Shown: positions 59,021 through 64,000 of the stretch, piece after piece
Layout: every line of letters begins with the position of its first letter
Numbering within the stretch: the first letter of the stretch is position 1
Source: Lolium rigidum
Taxonomy: Eukaryota; Streptophyta; Magnoliopsida; Poales; Poaceae
NCBI RefSeq assembly: GCF_022539505.1
Contig: NC_061512.1
Coordinates: 249,194,510 to 249,258,509 of the forward strand
Reading direction: 5' to 3'
Length of the DNA stretch: 64,000 nt
The notes under the pieces: model-generated
The model's database searches: none
Seen by the model: only the letters and a program-made list of their open reading frames with translations
Told to the model about the DNA's origin: nothing
Position numbers and translations under genes: made by a program

Positions 59021-59570
59021 TTTACCATGTTAGGATTAAATTGCATGAGGTGCTTCACCTCATTTAAATCATTTTAAGTGTATTATTTAAATTGTTCAAA
59101 ACTACTTATAAAATCATATGAGATGTTTTGGTCTCATTTAAATCTTGTCTCAACTAAGTTAATATGAGGTATAGACTATGGTCAATTTTAAACTCATATT
59201 AAATTAGTGATGATATTAAATCATTAATCATGAGTAATAAAAAGGCATGAGGTGGTGTACCTCATTTAAATCACTTCCCAATTAATACTTATGAAGAGGT
59301 TGACTTGGGTCAACCTATGTCATATGACATTAATAAAGGAAATTAAATCTTAATAATATTCAATGAGAGGAAATTATTTTCTCTCAAGAAATAAATAGAA
59401 ACTCTAATTAATATGTATAATGAGAGGAAATTATTTTTCTTAAGAATAAAATTAAATCAACTCACCTAATAAGCATGCTGATTGATAGCTTAGTAAGAGC
59501 AATTTATGTGTGTGCTTAGTCTAGTACTTAGGCTTTGTGTGATAATTGTGTGTATTGTACTCGTATTTAG

Positions 59571-59651
59571 ACGCTAGTACCGAGGAGTACACCGAGGAGG
59601 AGGAGGTCTACCTTGAAGAAGGAGAGAACTTTGATCACTACTCCAACCAAG
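59571..59651 (+). other. Predicted LTR exon A, acidic (X, right LTR)
   Basis: Same 81 nt, borders and phase as the left LTR copy; with exon B at 60834-60892 it joins in frame to give an acidic reading that ends in TAG. Confidence 0.4.
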
Positions 59652-60465
59652 GCAAGCTATTATTAATGCAAGCTAACACCAATACAAGCCATACTCTTGC
59701 AAGTTAATACATTTGCAAAGTGCAAAGCTCTCCAAGAGCCAAGTACCCCACCCTTTTATTTCTTGTTTACTGAGCCTATCCCAGTTTTATTACAAGTTTT
59801 ACTTTCAAGTTTTATTACTGTATTTTTATTTGAGGTACTTTTTGATTCATGATTCACTTGGTCTAGAGTAGAGCAATATCATCAAAATTAGCGTATGGCA
59901 ATCAAGCTAAGTTAGCACCCCTCATAAATAGTTGCTAGTGCTAAATGAATAAAAGTGACTACTCTAGATGGGAACTTGTGAAATGAAATGACTTTGAAAA
60001 CCTTGGAATGATGAGTCATTCTATTGAAAGATTTTGAAGGTGACTTGTGAATGACATGGTGAATTTTACAAAAACTGATGGTTGGGTTCGGATGCGATAC
60101 CATTCCAATTTTACAAGTACCCCCACAATACCTGATATGGGTAGGGCTTAACTGGAAGTTTATGTATCTTAGTATGGGTTCCCTCTAAACAAGCGTCATC
60201 GGGGTTATGCCAAGGGCTGCCTCCAAAGAAATATGAAATGATGTGAAATGACGTGAATGAGGTGAACTGTCCGGCCCAAGCCTCCGTGCAGTTCCCGAGG
60301 CTGACTGTCTGTCTTCACCGGGAGGCCAAGCTCATGGGGAGAGGTGCCTATACTAGGGTATGTAAGTGAAAGGTTATGGTTGGTAGTCCGCACACGGAGT
60401 GTGATAAATCGAGGGCCGCTTAACCCTGACGGATTATTGCAAATGTTGTGGCACAAGTGTACGAC

Positions 60466-60506
60466 CTCTGCAGAGTGTAGAACTATTCGAATAGCCGTGT
60501 CCACGG
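60466..60506. other. Cluster of three palindromes in X right LTR
   Basis: CTCTGCAGAG (60466-60475), CTATTCGAATAG (60483-60494), CCGTGTCCACGG (60495-60506). In the left LTR the first and third are disturbed (CTCCGCGAG and CCGTGTCCACTGG). Confidence 0.75.
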
Positions 60507-60833
60507 TTACGGACGATTGGAAAGGCCATACTGTTCCGTCATCAGAACTTTTCAAAAATGTGACATGTGAAGGGTGACCTGTGATTTGAATTTGAAATGG
60601 TGACATTGACTTGAATAACAACAGAGTTGTGGGAGTGACACTAATGTTCCCACTTGAGTTAGTCTAGCGATTCAAGCTTCTTTACTAAATGTTTATGAAA
60701 TAAACTTGGCTTTATGCAAATAAACCTAGAGCTTAGCATCCCCCTTACTATAGTTGATATAGCTTACATTAGTATTAGTTTGCGAGTACTTTAAAGTACT
60801 CATGGCTTTGTCCCTGGCTATTCAAATGGCCAG

Positions 60834-60892
60834 ACTATGAAGAGGAACAGCAGTACGAGGAAGATGGACAGCAGGACGTCTACGACAACTAG
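60834..60892 (+). other. Predicted LTR exon B, acidic (X, right LTR)
   Basis: 59 nt after TGGCCAG, reading DYEEEQQYEEDGQQDVYDN and TAG. It has the same length as the T1 copy. Confidence 0.42.
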
Positions 60893-61160
60893 GATCACTC
60901 TCGACGTCAACGGTTGCTCGTGGAACAGATGGACCACGATCGCTACTACTTCGCTTCCGCTATGTGTTTTGTAATAGGATCTCTAGATCCACTATGATGT
61001 ATTAAGACTAGATCAGGTGATCCTTTGTTGTAAGACGATTATGTGCTGTAATGAATGATGTGTTGTGATATCAATCTATTATGTCTCGCAAAAACAATAT
61101 TCCTGGGATTGCGAGGAATGGCATAATAGGCATCTGGACTTAAAAATCCAGGTGTTGACA

Positions 61161-62294
61161 TCCCGGCCGCCCCACTCTTTGGCATTGCCCTTGCCGATCA
61201 TACGTCCGACTCGCGGTCCGTCGCCGGATCAAGAGCGTGCCGCTGGGTGAGGCCGATAGTATTTCAGTCGAACGAGTCGAGTTTGGCAATCCGGCACTTT
61301 ATGAAGAGTTGTGCAAGAATCAATTCGCTTTCACTCTTTCCCTTAGCCATCTTTCGCGTGCCGGCTCCCTAGGCTCTTACTCCCGCCAGCCGGACAGCCG
61401 GGTTGCGGTCTGTAGCTGGTCGGAAGCCGGCTGTCGGAAACCGGATCACGTTACTGAGCCGGCCGCGTGAGAGGGTGTTAGCCAATCAGCGAAAACGATA
61501 GAGTATGCGAAAAATTGCTGAAATCGGCGTTCTTAGCACTTGCCTTTTCATAACTTACAGAAAGAGTACAAGGGATACATACATTCCTGCCCTCAGGTGT
61601 AAAATGGTCGAAGCAACCTGACATTCCAGGGACGTTTTGTCTCCTCGTCAGTTTTGCTCGCCTTGTTCTTTTTGGCCTCTTGGGCATCTATGAGATAGTA
61701 GGAATCATTGCCTACCGCCTTGCTCACGATAAAGGGACCCTCCCATGGGGATGCTAGTTTATGCTGTCCGGCTATCCGTTGGATCAGCCGGATCACTAGG
61801 TCTCCTTCTCGGAATGCTAAGGGCTGCACCTTCCGGCTGTGATAGCGTCGGAGGCTTTGCTGGTATATGGCCGACCTGGACTGAGCCAGCAGCCGGGCCT
61901 CTTCGACCAGGTCGACTCCATCTTCACGAGCTTCTTTGGCTTCGGCTTCCGTGTAGAGCTTGATCCTTGGCGCGTCGTGCTCGATATCGGCCGGCGGGAC
62001 GGCTTCGGCCCCGTATACGAGGAAGAATGGCGTGAAGCCGACGGAGCGGTTTGGCGTGGTGCGCAGACTCCAAAGCACGGAGGGCAGCTCTTCTATCCAG
62101 CAGCCGGCTGAGCGCTCGAGCGGCTCTACCAGCCGGGGCCGGATGCCGGCTAGGATCAGGCCGTTTGCCTTCTCCACTTGGCTGTTGGTTTCTGGGTGCG
62201 CCACTGATGATAGGTCCATCCGGATCCCCATCTCCCCACAGTAGCGCTTGAATATGCCTTCGGCGAAGTTGCTGCCGTTGTCGGTGATGATGCT
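61161..62294 (-). mobile_element. Element Z, right part: spacer and end of pol
   Basis: This resumes Z after X. 61166-61592 is a noncoding spacer between the end of pol and the antisense gene, with no ORF I would support. Integrase follows on the minus strand and is cut by the CACTA terminus at 62295. Confidence 0.82.
61593..62294 (-). pseudogene. Tat-lineage integrase C-terminal part (Z), truncated
   Basis: The frame enters at SIITDNGSNFAEG, which holds the second catalytic Asp, and continues with the Glu in HPETNSQVEKANG, WSLRTTPNRS, TPFFLVYGAEAV, a long basic helix region and the C-terminal WEGPFIVSKAV, ending PFYT and stop at 61593. The first catalytic Asp and the zinc domain are missing because a CACTA element is inserted at 62295; residues read beyond are from the transposon. 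The style (LVYGAEAV, WEGPF) is typical of Tat/RIRE2-like grass elements. It would have catalysed cDNA integration. Confidence 0.88.
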
Positions 62295-62330
62295 CACTAG
62301 TAGGAAAACCCTTATAGGCAAAGCTTAGTT

Positions 62331-62612
62331 CTGTGGCGCACTGTTTTGAATGCGCCACAGAAACTTATTTTGTGGCGCACCAGGAAGCGTGCGCCACAAA
62401 AATAGCTTATTTTTGTGGCGCATGGCTGAACCGTGGGCCACAGAAATTATGTGGGGCCCACATTCTGCCACCACGAATTATTAGGGTAGGTATTTCTGTG
62501 GCGCACAGCGCTTTCTGCGCCACAGAAATAACTATTTATGTGGCGCACTGGCTCTGGTGCGCCACAGAAGTAGTTATTTCTGTGGCGCACTTCTGCTGGT
62601 GCGCCACAGAAT
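62331..62612. repeat. CACTA subterminal inverted repeats
   Basis: Motif TTCTGTGGCGCAC and its complement alternate at about 20-25 nt spacing (for example near 62333, 62350, 62370, 62388, 62490, 62516, 62538, 62558, 62579 and 62600), each pair able to form a hairpin. In CACTA elements such repeats are transposase binding sites. Confidence 0.8.
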
Positions 62613-62703
62613 TAGGGTTAGTTATATCATCCCCGTACCCCTCCCCTCCCCTCCCCACGCCCGTACGTTCACCTCCCCTCCCCTCTCCCCCGCCGCCGCC
62701 GCC

Positions 62704-63078
62704 ATGGTCGTCGCACTGGCCGTCGCCACCGCCGCCTCCTTCCTCCGCGAGGGCCGCATGCCGCCACGCTCCACCCATCCCCGCCACCTGCAGCACAAGC
62801 CGCTGCGGCGTGGAGGAGGAGGGCCGCCGCATGGAGGAGGAGGGGCCGCCGCGTCAAGGAGGAGGAGCCGCCGCGTCTTCCTCCTCCTCCACCCCTGCCG
62901 TCGTCGTCAACCTCCTCCTCCACCCCTATCGTCGGTGAGCTCCACCTCTCCCCTCCCCTCCCTCCTCCTCCACCCCTGCCGTCGTCGTCAACCTCCTCCT
63001 CGATCCACCCCTAGCGTCGGTGAGCTCCACCTCTCCCCTCCCCTCCCTCTTCCTCTACCCCTGCTCCGGATGTGTTGA
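62704..63078 (+). CDS. Possible first exon in CACTA element (low confidence)
   Basis: After a CT-rich leader, ATG at 62704 opens MVVALAVATAASFLREG followed by Arg/Pro/Ser-rich low-complexity sequence to a stop at 63078. An 85-bp or so segment is tandemly duplicated (from about 62881 and 62962), and each copy carries GTCGGTGAGC, a possible splice donor. The composition, not conserved residues, keeps the frame open, so it may be only a 5' leader. Confidence 0.22.
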   Translation: MVVALAVATAASFLREGRMPPRSTHPRHLQHKPLRRGGGGPPHGGGGAAASRRRSRRVFLLLHPCRRRQPPPPPLSSVSSTSPLPSLLLHPCRRRQPPPRSTPSVGELHLSPPLPLPLPLLRMC

Positions 63079-64000
63079 TGTTTTGCTCGATCCGGATGCT
63101 CTTGTGCTGCTGTTGTTCTCTGGATGTTGATGTTGCTCCGGACAAAATTACGGAGAGGATGATGTTGTGCTCGATCCGGATGTTGTTGTGCTGCTTGTTG
63201 TGGTCATCATGAATAAAAACAGATCAAACATTCTTTTTGTTTTATCTTGTCTTTGTTAGCTATATATTTTTTCTATGCTCTGCCTGTGATGCTTGTGTTT
63301 TGGAGCAAGCAGCTGGCATGGCATGTGAGAGAGAGCATGAGAGAGTTCTTGGGGGCAGAGATGATGGCAACATCAGCACTGGTCCTGCATTGGTCCTGCT
63401 TTGAATTAGTAAGATCAAGTAGTGGCTTGAGTTCCTGTTGGTAACCAATACCAACAGAGAGCTACTTCATTTTAAGTAGAATTTCTTTTAAGGACTCTAG
63501 CTAGATTAGAGGGAAAAAGATTGCTGATTTGTTGCCTATGATAATGGATCATCAAATGTTTCCCTTTGTCCCTGGTTGCCTCCTTAATTGATGCCTTATG
63601 ATCCAAATGATCCAAGTCCCTTGCATGATCCCATTTGTCCCTAATGTTGCTTAATTAAGATGAATAAATTCCCTCTAATCACCATTTGGAGATCAAGACT
63701 AGTTCTTGATATCCATTAGCTAGACTCCAATATTAAAAATGTCTCCCAAATATGGAGACAAACATTTTAACATTACCCCAATTGATGCCTTTGTCCCTGG
63801 TTGCCTCCTTAATTGATGCCTTATGATCTATTTCTTGTTGGCTTTGATGAAAATAGAGATATCCACAGTAGGGGATCATGTAAATGAATGCCACTCGTGG
63901 TATCCTTTGAAGAAAAAGGACTGTTTCTGATGGTTTTAAAAGGCTAGGTGGTGCTAGGTGATTAAGTTGGCTACCAAGACTTGTCTCATCTGGTTAGCTG
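63079..64000. other. CACTA internal sequence without recognised gene
   Basis: No convincing ORF. A 40-bp direct repeat opening CTTTGTCCCTGGTTGCC is at 63564-63603 and 63789-63828, and TCCGGATG phrases recur near 63066, 63091 and 63174. Confidence 0.4.

Larger units (their letters stand above)
31934..61160 (+). mobile_element. Element X: long-LTR chromovirus derivative with gag but no pol, containing element Y
   Basis: X begins with an LTR at 31934 (TGTAACATCCC) and ends with its partner at 61160 (GGTGTTGACA), flanked by TCCCA/TCCCG. The internal region keeps a damaged orf0 (52154-52610), gag (52882 to about 54060) and a polypurine tract, but no protease, RT or integrase. Element Y with rearranged borders occupies 37102-52153 and has removed the last 14 or so bases of the left LTR, the primer site and the start of orf0. 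Its gag, orf0 and LTR resemble T1 but are clearly diverged. Few differences separate its LTRs, so it is young. Confidence 0.85.
54156..61160 (+). repeat. 3' LTR of element X (7005 bp including a solo copia LTR)
   Basis: It runs TGTAACATCCC to GGTGTTGACA. Without the 1793 bp insertion and its 5 bp duplication it is about 5.2 kb. TATA box at 56221-56230, predicted exon A at 59571-59651 and exon B at 60834-60892, palindromes at 60466-60506 and the hairpin at 60784-60801. Confidence 0.92.
62295..64000 (+). mobile_element. CACTA transposon terminus (runs off the window)
   Basis: It begins CACTAGTAGGAAAACCC, a CACTA-type terminal inverted repeat, within Z integrase. The next 300 bp hold about 12 alternating copies of CTGTGGCGCAC and GTGCGCCACAG. 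The other end is not in the window. The 3-bp duplication cannot be checked; GCT precedes the terminus. Confidence 0.85.

Noticed and set aside
1..64000. tRNA, rRNA, CRISPR arrays, telomeric or centromeric satellite arrays
   Set aside because: I saw no cloverleaf with promoter boxes, no rRNA-like sequence, no regularly spaced short repeats with unique spacers, and no long satellite array. tRNA-like matches are primer binding sites.

Overview
The window is a block of nested transposable elements from a large grass genome. The repeat families point to the Pooideae and probably the Triticeae: an Angela/BARE-like copia LTR (57228-59020), Sabrina/WHAM-like Athila elements with LTRs opening TGATACGTC, a Tat-lineage gypsy element carrying an antisense Transposase_28-type gene, long-LTR chromoviruses, and a CACTA element with repeated subterminal hairpins. 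I see no intact host gene. The only host-like gene is a broken F-box/DUF295 (KIB1-4-like) pseudogene at 16510-17752.

Layout. Element A (1-4399, +) is the 3' part of a Sabrina/Athila-like element: a protease-like C-terminus, long noncoding DNA and a 3' LTR. It is inserted in the integrase of element T1 (4400-14136, -), a Tekay/Del-like chromovirus with a 4.3 kb LTR, an extra ORF before gag (called orf0 here), gag-protease, RT/RNase H and integrase. T1 is itself inserted in an Athila LTR fragment V (14137-14687). An older island (14688-18900) holds two pseudogenes. Athila LTR fragment W (18901-19992) is cut by element S (19993-26093, -, Sabrina-like, no pol). S is cut by element Z (Tat lineage, -; 26094-31933 and 61161-62294). 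Z is interrupted twice: by the 29.2 kb element X (31934-61160, +) and by a CACTA element (62295 to the window end). X has 5.2 kb LTRs, a damaged orf0, and gag but no pol. X contains element Y (37102-52153), which has 6.0 kb LTRs around a 2.6 kb internal region and an extra Y stub on its left. X's right LTR also carries the solo copia LTR.

Main observations. (1) T1, X and Y have unrelated LTR termini but share internal LTR architecture: a TATA box, a predicted phase-1 acidic exon whose length is a multiple of three (78, 81, 117 nt) and which ends at a GC-type donor, and a second predicted acidic exon ending in a stop near the LTR end. A start codon was not found, so coding is a hypothesis. (2) A cluster of adjacent palindromes, with one compensatory base-pair change, is conserved in the same three LTR families. 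(3) orf0 is conserved before gag in T1 and X. (4) Differences between the duplicated LTR copies are concentrated at CG and CAG/CTG sites and include repeated one- and two-base indels (CTG/CTCG, CTGCAG/CGCG). This looks like methylation-linked consensus error in the assembly and should be excluded before any frameshift or LTR age is interpreted.

All family assignments come from reading the sequence and from general family knowledge. No database search was run.
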